DNA of 5,340 bases from Thermofilaceae archaeon (GCA_027017165.1 JALURF010000050.1:1-5340), one strand, 5' to 3'. Shown: positions 1 to 5,340, counted from the first letter of the stretch. The notes: generated by a model from the letters alone, not told the origin. Made by a program: numbers and translations.

Positions 1-376
1 GTGTGGGAGGCGGCTCACCTGGTGCTCTTCCCGTTAAATAACGAGAATAGTTTTCTATCCCCGAACAAAAACCTGTGGATGAGAGCATCTCTAAATCAAA
101 CTTAACACGCTCTTCGAGTCGTTGGGCTTCGAGCAATTTGCCTTCTGACCTAAAATACTCTAGACGTTCTTCCAATTCTTTCTTTATATGAGGCGCAATT
201 TTTTCGCCGGGAGAATAAACCTTAACAGCTATTAAATTATTTCCATCTTTTAAAAATAAGTCAAAAAAACCCACCACACTATTATCGAGTTTAAGCTCTC
301 CGGGGAAGAGTAATTCAACTCCTCTACTTAAAAAGTACTCTTTTAACCGGGAAACCATCACCTCCCTAATCATCAT
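1..376 (-). CDS. UvrB-like protein lacking the N-terminal ATPase domain (partial, C-terminus outside window)
   Basis: The frame is open from an ATG at 376 to the left edge (125 codons). Residues ~54-125 match the segment of excinuclease subunit UvrB that joins domain 1b to the second helicase half: a long charged helix with [11 protein letters not shown] (80-90), then FDLEML (93-98), CSGIENYSR (104-112) and [10 protein letters not shown] (116-125), which in UvrB leads to the LLDYFP region. In UvrB about 300 residues, including the Walker A motif and the UvrA-binding domain, precede this. Here there are ~55 unrelated residues with a helix (3-18) and two strands (34-42, 48-54). Crenactin ends 9 nt upstream, so the missing part cannot be adjacent. 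Start choice is open: ATGs at 376, 373 and 358, GTG at 361. The strong GGAGGTGAT (365-357) has no start codon just after it. The frame could be a fused or decayed uvrB piece, or a real new architecture. UvrB homology is strong; function is unknown. Confidence 0.75.
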   Translation of the reverse strand, partial: MMIREVMVSRLKEYFLSRGVELLFPGELKLDNSVVGFFDLFLKDGNNLIAVKVYSPGEKIAPHIKKELEERLEYFRSEGKLLEAQRLEERVKFDLEMLSSTGFCSGIENYSRYLTGRAPGEPPPT

Positions 377-385
377 CGCACTTAC

Positions 386-1654
386 CTAGTGTAGTATATG
401 CCAACCTTCAAGTCTATCCCACGACCATTCGTAATCGTCGGGCACTGCAAGACTATAGACTATAGCTCCTTTCCACACGGAGTATTCCGGGTCTTTTGTG
501 AGCTCTACCTGTGCGCTAACTCCCTCCTCGGTCAACTGGGCCGCAACTTTTTCAGCTGCATTACAAGCAACATCTTCAAGTCCTTTAGGAACTTTCCAGG
601 CGAAATTTCCTCCGCTCAATATTATTTTCTTGTATAGGTGTGGCTGTAACTCTAAGGGCGTTTTACTAGCGGATCTAACTATAGCCTTTCCTATTGTTAT
701 AGTACCCGGTATTTTCTCATCGCCTATAATCGTGTCTCGTGGTCTCGGCATCCCGCGCCGGTAATAACTCTCGAATATTTCATGTTCGGGATTGAAAACA
801 ATTTCTCCTATGAGGAAGCGCATCCACGAATTCTCACCTAAGTCTATGGTGATCGTCGTACCAGGGATTTTTAAGACCGCTCTAAATCTTTCCTTATCCT
901 CTTTAGCTACTTTAATAGCTTTATCCAAATCTCTAGGTATTAAACCGAGCTTCTCTTTGACCATCCTCACCAGAGTTTCCTCAGGTACTAGATCTCCGTA
1001 ACCGCTGTCCTTTAGAATTTCAGCAGTAATGGCATTAGCCTCGGCCCCTCCCCGATTGAGAGAGATAATGCCTCCTCTAATGGGATATCTCGAGATTGGG
1101 GTTATTTGTGTATTCCCATGACCAGATTCCACGACTATACATGTTATAGTCTTTTGCGCTATGGCAACCGCTAGAGGTTGGGGAATTATGGTTATCGCCT
1201 TAACTACTCCATACTCTTCATCTATTTTCTCGTGTATTTCAAATATCTTTTCATACATATATTTGGGCGCTATCGCTGAGAGAGCGGCAGTAACATAGAA
1301 CCCGCGGAAATCAGGATCGTTTCGAGGAGCAAATTTCAGTAATCCATATTTCGTAATTTCGTACACTATATCCCACGCTATTTCATCGTCCTTCTCAACT
1401 AAGCCATCTCTCATAGGGTAGATGAGGTATTTAGCCATATCTTCCCTAGAACCCAAATACTGGGCTACCTCAGGGCCGACTATAACCTTCTTAGTAATTC
1501 CAGCTATCTTGTAAATTATTGAATCCTCGCTTATGATGAAGCCTCTGTTTTCTATAACTTCTGGCTTTTCTGCAAGAGGCCCGAATTTATACTGGCTCGT
1601 TCCGTAATCTTCAGCGAAAGCGTATTTCCTCCTATAGGGTTCTATCGCAGCCAC
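386..1654 (-). CDS. Crenactin, archaeal actin-family cytoskeletal protein
   Basis: This is an ATP-dependent filament-forming actin homologue of the cytoplasm, linked to rod shape in Thermoproteales. The 422-residue length fits the family. It follows Pyrobaculum crenactin from end to end: opening YRRKYAFAEDYGTS (7-20) with phosphate-1 loop D16-Y-G-T-S20; YPMRDGLVEKDD (79-90); ALSAIAPKYMYEKIF (124-138); PQPLAVAIA (158-166); phosphate-2 loop VESGHGN (175-181); NRGGAEANAIT (200-210); RFLIGEIVFNP (279-289); adenosine motif IILSGG (344-349); and C-terminal VWKGAIVYSLA then EGWHI. The GTG start at 1654 has GGTGAG 3 nt upstream and gives the expected N-terminus; a TATA element lies at 1692-1701. The UvrB-like frame follows 9 nt after the TAG and is probably co-transcribed. 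The arcadins that flank crenactin in Pyrobaculum are not recognisable nearby. Identity is very secure. Confidence 0.96.
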   Translation of the reverse strand: MAAIEPYRRKYAFAEDYGTSQYKFGPLAEKPEVIENRGFIISEDSIIYKIAGITKKVIVGPEVAQYLGSREDMAKYLIYPMRDGLVEKDDEIAWDIVYEITKYGLLKFAPRNDPDFRGFYVTAALSAIAPKYMYEKIFEIHEKIDEEYGVVKAITIIPQPLAVAIAQKTITCIVVESGHGNTQITPISRYPIRGGIISLNRGGAEANAITAEILKDSGYGDLVPEETLVRMVKEKLGLIPRDLDKAIKVAKEDKERFRAVLKIPGTTITIDLGENSWMRFLIGEIVFNPEHEIFESYYRRGMPRPRDTIIGDEKIPGTITIGKAIVRSASKTPLELQPHLYKKIILSGGNFAWKVPKGLEDVACNAAEKVAAQLTEEGVSAQVELTKDPEYSVWKGAIVYSLAVPDDYEWSWDRLEGWHILH

Positions 1655-1724
1655 TTTCTCACCTTTTACCTATTTAAGTAAGGTAGGTTCTATATTTAAT
1701 TGATACTATCAACGGGTGATCCTC
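1655..1724. promoter_or_regulatory. Interlocked divergent promoters of crenactin and the DUF369-type gene
   Basis: Two TATA-like elements lie between the divergent GTG starts. Minus strand: ATTAAATATA (1701-1692), which predicts initiation near 1669 and a ~15-nt leader carrying GGTGAG (1663-1658). Plus strand: CTATTTAAG (1670-1678), which predicts initiation near 1701 and a ~24-nt leader carrying GGTGAT (1715-1720), 4 nt before GTG 1725. Each TATA element lies beside the other transcript's predicted start, so TBP/TFB assembly on one strand should hinder the other. Positions come from spacing only. Confidence 0.6.
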
Positions 1725-2099
1725 GTGATAGAGTCGTTCATACCCATAGCCTTTTACCGCGAAGACGAGGAAGTAGCCCGCGGACATTTAAGAAGAAGTA
1801 TTGCTCCCTTAACGATAACTAAAATCCTCGATAGTATGCCCATTCAGGGCCGCATATTCTTCCTAGGAAAAGTAGCTTATATAATCCTTGATAAAACGTT
1901 TCCACCCGAAAACTCGGTAAGAGAGCTAGAGGAAGGAGACATTTTCTACTGGCCTCTAGGAAAAGGCTTCGGAATCTCTCTTAAGTCCCACGTCTTTAAA
2001 TACAAGGTGAACTTGTTGGGTAAAGTGACCGATGGATTAGAGAAAATTGCACAGTTAAAAAGAGGATCTCTCATCACAGTGGTTAGAGCAGAAGAATAA
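1725..2099 (+). CDS. Cyclophilin-like fold protein of the DUF369 / TM1367 type
   Basis: This is a small protein of unknown biochemical role (124 residues). It resembles the Cyclophil_like (DUF369) family, whose Thermotoga member TM1367 has a cyclophilin-like beta-barrel without an established isomerase activity. The signature is GDIFYWPLGKGFGI (71-84), matching the family's GD-x-x-YWPPGKA loop, followed by VNLLGKVTDGLEKI (95-108), the usual strand-helix near the C-terminus. There is no signal peptide or membrane segment, so it is cytoplasmic. GTG 1725 is preferred over the in-frame GTG at 1716 because GGTGAT (1715-1720) sits 4 nt upstream, the same arrangement as in crenactin; the longer form would add only three residues. 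It is divergent from crenactin and shares its promoter region. Fold assignment is fairly secure; whether it has any cytoskeletal role is open. Confidence 0.75.
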   Translation: MIESFIPIAFYREDEEVARGHLRRSIAPLTITKILDSMPIQGRIFFLGKVAYIILDKTFPPENSVRELEEGDIFYWPLGKGFGISLKSHVFKYKVNLLGKVTDGLEKIAQLKRGSLITVVRAEE

Positions 2100-2147
2100 T
2101 ATTCCTGCAGAGATAAGCCTACATAGTGGCTGATCGCTACGAGAAGG

Positions 2148-2158
2148 AATTTATATTG
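2148..2158 (+). promoter_or_regulatory. TATA element of the 113-residue gene
   Basis: AATTTATATTG is centred ~36 nt before GTG 2189, which predicts initiation near 2179 and a ~10-nt leader. A weak AGGT at 2178-2181 is the only Shine-Dalgarno-like sequence. The element lies in the 89-bp gap after the DUF369-type gene, so the downstream gene probably has its own transcript. Confidence 0.5.
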
Positions 2159-2188
2159 TAGTTGTCGTCACTATTGTAGGTCGAGATT

Positions 2189-2530
2189 GTGGAAGAGAAA
2201 TGCATACCTATTCGGGTTGCCCAATTCAGAGATTTAATAAGATTCGCTACTTCAATGAGGACTTTCGGTCAGAATAGCTATATACTACACTTTAAACACA
2301 ACGGCAAACACATATACGGTATCTTCGTTGTATTCAGAGACTACTATAAGTACTACGGTTTGCCCCTCTTTTATTACATCGAGCTTGAAGAAGCTCCTGA
2401 AAAGCCCTATCTATTGGTCAAGATAGAGGAAAATAGGGAACTTGTAGAGTTTTCAAATGGTATAAAGTCTGGCTGGATACCCATACCAATCATTTCCTTA
2501 AGGGAAAAACCAGACATAATCAATCTTTAA
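2189..2530 (+). CDS. Unrecognised conserved-looking 113-residue protein
   Basis: I do not recognise the family. The frame reads from GTG 2189 to TAA with normal local codon use and its own TATA element, so it is very likely a real gene. The protein has no signal peptide, membrane segment or cysteine cluster (a single Cys5). An N-terminal helix (10-22) is followed by alternating strands: SYILHFKHNG (30-39), HIYGIFVVFR (41-50), FYYIELEE (61-68), PYLLVKIEE (73-81). It ends in a tryptophan-proline stretch, GWIPIPIISL (95-104). The centre is very aromatic (residues 50-63, RDYYKYYGLPLFYY). This looks like a compact alpha+beta domain with an exposed aromatic surface, possibly a binding protein. Its position two genes from crenactin makes an arcadin worth testing, but nothing here shows that. 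Confidence 0.8.
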   Translation: MEEKCIPIRVAQFRDLIRFATSMRTFGQNSYILHFKHNGKHIYGIFVVFRDYYKYYGLPLFYYIELEEAPEKPYLLVKIEENRELVEFSNGIKSGWIPIPIISLREKPDIINL

Positions 2531-2556
2531 CTTCCTATCATACCTAAGTCTCGAGG

Positions 2557-3594
2557 CTATATTAGCCAGCTAAGCTCGTCGAACAGAATTACTCCAAGTA
2601 AATGGGCCATCAGTATGGATACCCCCTCGTCTAATGTAAGTTTGCCATCGTCGACGATCGCCTTTTTTACGATCCATAGCGTTGACGCTATGGCTAGAAA
2701 TTGATAAAGGACGTAGCCGTCGAGGTATACGGGCACTATTATGGCTAGTATCGGAAAAACGAGCATTATGCTTTGAACTATCCCTGAAATTAGGTTAGAA
2801 ACTCCCAGCTCCACGTGTCCTTTCTGCGCTCCTATTAAAGCTAAGCCGTGTTCGGGGACACTGCCAGCGAACGCTATTAAAGTAGCCGCTATGACCACAT
2901 GCAACTCCAGTTTATGAACTAAAAACTCCGAAGCGCTTGATATGAGTTCTGCGCTAAGCAGTATTCCAGCCAGCCCGAGAATAAGAGAAAGTACCCATCC
3001 CCTATTTTTAAAGTGCCTGGCTTTAGTTCTTTGCGTGGATCCTCTAGATATGAAATACAGGTAGCTTAGGTAAGCTACTAGTAGGAAAAACGGAACCTCG
3101 ACTGGAAGATACGGATTTCCGTGAAACAAGTTTAGTATTAAACCGGTGCCTAATATTATAGTGCTAAAAGCTATTGTTATTCTCATTATCTCTACGTCTC
3201 TTTCCAAGGCTTCTTTGGGTATTTCGATACTCCCTCCTTTGTAAGTCAGCATTATGACGAGCACTCCTAGCAAAAGTCCGTTGAAAGCAGATGCCAGCAT
3301 CACTGTTAGTATAGCGACCTCTCTTAAGTGAGGCGAAAAAACCATGAAAATGGCTAGAACTGCTTCGGGTAGATTAGAAGCTAGACTCGATACTATCCCG
3401 GCTATATATTCGGAAAACCCCGTATATGCGCTAAATCCTTTGAATCCTTCCACGGCTATTTCGCTGGCTACTAGTACCAAAATAAATCCCATAAAGAGAG
3501 AAACCATGGAAAACGACAGGCTTTTCTCTTCAACTAGCATCATTACAACGCTGATAATCATCAACGCGATTAAACTATAAACTCTAGTCTTCAT
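2557..3594 (-). CDS. Cation/Ca2+ exchanger-like (CaCA superfamily) membrane antiporter
   Basis: This is an integral membrane protein of 345 residues with about ten hydrophobic segments in two inverted halves, as in the sodium/calcium exchanger family. Alpha-1 is GIVSSLASNLPEAVLA (66-81) with the P76-E77 pair, continuing into LASAFNGLLLG (100-110). Alpha-2 is LIAFAGSVPEHGLALIG (239-255) with P247-E248, continuing into GVSNLISGIVQSIMLV (264-279). A hydrophilic loop (184-199, basic) separates the halves. The paired Pro-Glu motifs, one per half, supply the ion-binding carboxylates in this superfamily. The second half (SGIVQSIMLVFP, and PEH instead of PEL) recalls Ca2+/H+ exchangers more than Na+/Ca2+ ones, so the counter-ion is undecided. 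The ATG at 3594 has no Shine-Dalgarno but sits ~27 nt after a TATA element. It converges on the 113-residue gene with a 26-bp gap. Confidence 0.85.
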   Translation of the reverse strand: MKTRVYSLIALMIISVVMMLVEEKSLSFSMVSLFMGFILVLVASEIAVEGFKGFSAYTGFSEYIAGIVSSLASNLPEAVLAIFMVFSPHLREVAILTVMLASAFNGLLLGVLVIMLTYKGGSIEIPKEALERDVEIMRITIAFSTIILGTGLILNLFHGNPYLPVEVPFFLLVAYLSYLYFISRGSTQRTKARHFKNRGWVLSLILGLAGILLSAELISSASEFLVHKLELHVVIAATLIAFAGSVPEHGLALIGAQKGHVELGVSNLISGIVQSIMLVFPILAIIVPVYLDGYVLYQFLAIASTLWIVKKAIVDDGKLTLDEGVSILMAHLLGVILFDELSWLI

Positions 3595-3617
3595 ATCTTG
3601 GTAAATAAAGTTCGTTC

Positions 3618-3625
3618 AAATATAA
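3618..3625 (-). promoter_or_regulatory. TATA element of the exchanger gene, apparently leaderless
   Basis: On the minus strand TTATATTT is centred 27 nt before ATG 3594, so initiation should fall on or within a few bases of the start codon. The bases just before the ATG (ACCAAGAT) show no ribosome-binding site, which fits a leaderless mRNA. Confidence 0.55.
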
Positions 3626-3635
3626 GGTTAAGTTT

Positions 3636-3646
3636 ATAAAAAAGCC
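3636..3646 (-). terminator. T-tract terminator after the ferritin-like gene
   Basis: Two bases after the TAA of the ferritin-like gene, the minus strand reads GGCTTTTTTAT, with a run of six T at 3643-3638. Archaeal RNA polymerase stops at such oligo-T runs without a hairpin. It precedes the exchanger promoter, so the two genes are probably separate transcripts. Confidence 0.45.
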
Positions 3647-3647
3647 T

Positions 3648-3947
3648 TTAGGGTATTTTATACCCGGTTAGCTCTTCAATTTCTTCTTTCCCGGCTTTAA
3701 GCTCAGATACCTGTTCTGGGTCGAGAGTTAGCAGTAAGGCTAAGAACTCGCCGACGTGGGTTTTCTCCTCCTTAGCTATGTCCTCAAAAACTTTTCTAAT
3801 TTTTTCATCCTCTGTTGCTCGAGCGAATTGGAGGTACAGATTTACAGCATCAAGTTCAGCTATTATAGCTTGTCTTAGAGCCTCAGCTAGTTCTTCTTTA
3901 GTAAATTTTTTGTGAGAAGGCATATCTATCGGATTTTTAGCCAGCAT
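3648..3947 (-). CDS. Stand-alone encapsulin-associated ferritin-like protein
   Basis: A 99-residue iron-binding protein of the encapsulated-ferritin type: a two-helix half-bundle that dimerises to form a ferroxidase centre. It closely follows, from memory, the N-terminal domain of the P. furiosus encapsulin PF1192: MLxxNP start, FTKEEL (15-20), AIIAELDAVNLY (27-38), the helix 46-75 with EEKTHVGEFLALLL, LDPEQV (75-80) and EELTG (91-95). The iron ligands of the family are present: E31, and E61 with H64 (ExxH), with Y38 nearby. In PF1192 this domain is fused to the HK97-type shell protein; here the gene stops right after the LTG segment and the exchanger follows, so any shell must be coded elsewhere. 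No clear cargo-loading tail is visible. ATG 3947 gives the conserved MLxxNP start, with GGAG 8 nt upstream. Family call is very secure; encapsulation is inferred. Confidence 0.93.
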   Translation of the reverse strand: MLAKNPIDMPSHKKFTKEELAEALRQAIIAELDAVNLYLQFARATEDEKIRKVFEDIAKEEKTHVGEFLALLLTLDPEQVSELKAGKEEIEELTGYKIP

Positions 3948-3979
3948 TTAGGTCTCCGGTTATTTTGTGGAAGAATGAC

Positions 3980-3986
3980 TATATAT
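3980..3986 (-). promoter_or_regulatory. TATA element of the ferritin-like gene
   Basis: ATATATA on the minus strand is centred ~36 nt before ATG 3947. It predicts initiation near 3957 and a ~10-nt leader that includes GGAG. It directly abuts the 3' end of the candidate C/D RNA on the same strand. Confidence 0.55.
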
Positions 3987-4057
3987 GGCTATTGTTCAGT
4001 TTGATGCAGGCTTCATCATGTATCAGTAAGCCCGCCGAGTATCCTCATCTCAAGCCT
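3987..4057 (-). ncRNA. Candidate C/D box sRNA (2'-O-methylation guide)
   Basis: The minus strand of the tldE/ferritin gap carries the box order of an archaeal C/D RNA: C-like GAGATGA (4051-4045, one mismatch to RTGATGA), D' CTGA (4026-4023), 3-nt spacer, perfect C' ATGATGA (4019-4013), 13-nt guide (4012-4000), D CTGA (3999-3996). GGCT (4056-4053) can pair with AGCC (3990-3987) to close the ends. Such RNAs bind L7Ae, Nop5 and fibrillarin and direct ribose methylation of rRNA or tRNA. By the five-nucleotide rule the D guide would target the A in UUUGAUGCAGGCU. The C-D' guide is 18 nt, longer than the usual ~12, and the C box is imperfect. I could not name the target. No convincing separate promoter is seen; processing from the tldE transcript is possible. 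Confidence 0.5.
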
Positions 4058-4078
4058 ATTAATGGAAAAGATAATAAA

Positions 4079-5340
4079 TTATTTTCCGATAACCTTTACC
4101 TTCTCAACCCGAATTGTCGGAGTATACACATTAAGCCTTTTCTCAACTTTTCTACCGACTCCTGAGATATTTCTGATCATATCGTATAGATTAGAGGATA
4201 TCATGCATTCTCTAACGGGGAATTTGAGTTCTCCGTTTTCGATATAGAACGCTTGTTTAGCCACTCCCGATACTACTCCATCTTGGAATCTCATATCTCC
4301 GGAGAATCTTCTAATGTAGATTCCCCGCTTCACGCTTTCCAACAGTTCTTCATCCGACATATCGCCCGGCGAGACCACTATATTAGTGGGCGCGACGTCG
4401 AGAAGACTTGCCGCGTTGCCCGTAGCTTCGATATCTAGAATATTGCCCACGTAGGTATTGGAAATATAGCGCTCCAGTACGCCTTTATTCAAAACCAGAG
4501 TCTTTCTCCTGGGCGAACCTTCTTCATCGAATATAGATGAAAACGTGCCTCCCTCCATTGTTCCATCGTCGATTATACTCAAGTTTTGGGAAGCTATAGA
4601 TTCTCCTATCTTACCAGCTAGAGGGCTACTTCCTTTCCACACGTTATCCGCTTTATAAGCCGACGAGAGGGTAGAAAAGAAGGTCCAAGCTACATCTGGA
4701 TCCATAATTAATGTCCCCTCGAAGGTCTCTACAGGCCTAGCTCCGAGGGATTCAATAGCTAGCTTAGCGACTTTCCTTCCCAATTCAGCAAAGTCAATTT
4801 CAAGTTCTCTACTAGCCTCTATCGAAAATGAAAAACTGCCTACTTCACCATGCTCCTTGGCGACTGCCGATAGATAGCCCCATATCAGCGTTCCCCTCTC
4901 TTCTCCTCTAAAACCTTTTGAAGTAGCTAAAGCTCTTTCTGATACAACTAACTCTACTAATCCATCGGATACAGAGATTCTCTCATCAAAACCCAAAGCA
5001 GCATCAACAGACTCCCACGCCATCTCCGCGAGCTCGCCCGCTGATAGTAAGGCTAAATTTTTATCGTAAAGCTTTCTAATGCTTGGCAGTGGCTTTGGAT
5101 CGGGTAATTCACTCCAATATTTATTAGGCTTTGACGCTTTGGCCATGCTCACTGCCGTTTGAACAGCTCTTAAAACCTCTTCTCTAGAAGCTGTAGTCGT
5201 TACTGCCGTAGCAAGTCGCTTATCCACTATCACTGTTATAGCTATCCTCTTCTCCACAGATTGATTTGCACGTGTAACCTCGTTATTCTCCACTTCAGCC
5301 CGCAGTTTTCTGATAAATCTGTAACTGGCCAGTACCTCTT
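4079..5340 (-). CDS. TldE/PmbA-like metalloprotease-family subunit (partial, N-terminus outside window)
   Basis: This is a homologue of TldE/PmbA, the metal-free partner of the TldD peptidase, which together process peptides and unfolded proteins in bacteria and archaea. The HExxxH zinc motif of TldD is absent, which points to TldE. Family features in order: EVENNEV near the N-terminus; the SREEVLRAVQTAV helix; PDVAWTFFSTLSSAY; SPLAGKIGESI; the strand with DDGTMEGGTFSSIFDEEG; and the C-terminal FSGDMRFQDGVVSG block with IENGELKFPV. The frame stays open upstream of GTG 5293 to the edge, reading EVLASYRFIRKLRAE directly into EVENNEV. That is the expected beginning of the fold, so GTG 5293 is internal and the true start lies to the right of the window. 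Its tldD partner is not visible. The gene ends in TAA at 4079, just upstream of the candidate C/D RNA. Confidence 0.9.
   Translation of the reverse strand, partial: EVLASYRFIRKLRAEVENNEVTRANQSVEKRIAITVIVDKRLATAVTTTASREEVLRAVQTAVSMAKASKPNKYWSELPDPKPLPSIRKLYDKNLALLSAGELAEMAWESVDAALGFDERISVSDGLVELVVSERALATSKGFRGEERGTLIWGYLSAVAKEHGEVGSFSFSIEASRELEIDFAELGRKVAKLAIESLGARPVETFEGTLIMDPDVAWTFFSTLSSAYKADNVWKGSSPLAGKIGESIASQNLSIIDDGTMEGGTFSSIFDEEGSPRRKTLVLNKGVLERYISNTYVGNILDIEATGNAASLLDVAPTNIVVSPGDMSDEELLESVKRGIYIRRFSGDMRFQDGVVSGVAKQAFYIENGELKFPVRECMISSNLYDMIRNISGVGRKVEKRLNVYTPTIRVEKVKVIGK

Noticed and set aside
370..376. ATGATGA (minus strand) as a C box of another guide RNA
   Set aside because: No CTGA D box follows at a suitable distance, and the sequence is the start-codon region of the UvrB-like frame.
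398..1001. Plus-strand open frames inside crenactin
   Set aside because: They lie fully antisense to a secure gene, overlap each other, and show no recognisable protein features.
1716..1718. GTG 1716 as the start of the DUF369-type gene
   Set aside because: It overlaps the GGTGAT that serves GTG 1725, and it has no ribosome-binding site of its own. It remains possible but is less likely.
2101..2150. Inverted repeat ATTCCT / AGGAAT in the gap before the 113-residue gene
   Set aside because: Only six base pairs around a ~38-nt loop with no strong inner stem; this is expected by chance.
3965..4438. Plus-strand open frames across the tldE end and the gap
   Set aside because: They are shadows of tldE and of the candidate RNA, with no promoter, ribosome-binding site or protein similarity.
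5291..5293. GTG 5293 as the start of the TldE-like gene
   Set aside because: The frame is open to the window edge and the upstream residues fit the family, so the gene is treated as partial.
1..5340. CRISPR arrays, tRNA or rRNA genes, insertion sequences
   Set aside because: No regularly spaced repeats, no tRNA-like T-arm or CCA end, no transposase frame and no terminal inverted repeats were seen on either strand.

Overview
The window looks like a piece of chromosome from a thermophilic archaeon of the Thermoproteota (crenarchaeal) side. Three things point there: a full-length crenactin, the archaeal actin best known from Thermoproteales and relatives; archaeal core promoters, with TATA elements about 26 nt before predicted starts of short-leader or leaderless transcripts; and GGTGA-type ribosome-binding sites placed 3-4 nt before GTG starts. 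The DNA is moderately AT-rich and arginine is mostly coded by AGA/AGG.

Left block (1-1724): crenactin lies on the minus strand. It is followed after 9 nt by a second minus-strand frame that runs off the left edge. From about residue 54 that frame matches the middle of bacterial-type UvrB, but crenactin occupies the place where UvrB's ATP-binding N-terminal domain would be. Its first ~55 residues are unrelated to UvrB. This is the strangest object in the window. The 70 bp upstream of crenactin hold two interlocked divergent promoters.

Middle block (1725-3594): on the plus strand are a cyclophilin-like DUF369-type protein and an unrecognised 113-residue protein with its own promoter. A minus-strand cation/Ca2+ exchanger-like membrane protein converges on the latter with a 26-bp gap. 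No arcadin could be recognised by eye.

Right block (3595-5340): all on the minus strand. A TldE/PmbA-like subunit enters from the right edge; its real start lies beyond the window. Next comes a 131-bp gap with a candidate C/D box methylation-guide RNA. Then comes a stand-alone ferritin-like protein matching the N-terminal domain of the Pyrococcus furiosus encapsulin, with no shell gene in view. A T-tract separates it from the exchanger, which has its own apparently leaderless promoter.

The genes do not form one pathway: cell architecture, iron storage, ion transport, peptidase and RNA-guide functions sit side by side. Likely shared transcription is limited to crenactin plus the UvrB-like frame, and possibly tldE plus the guide RNA.
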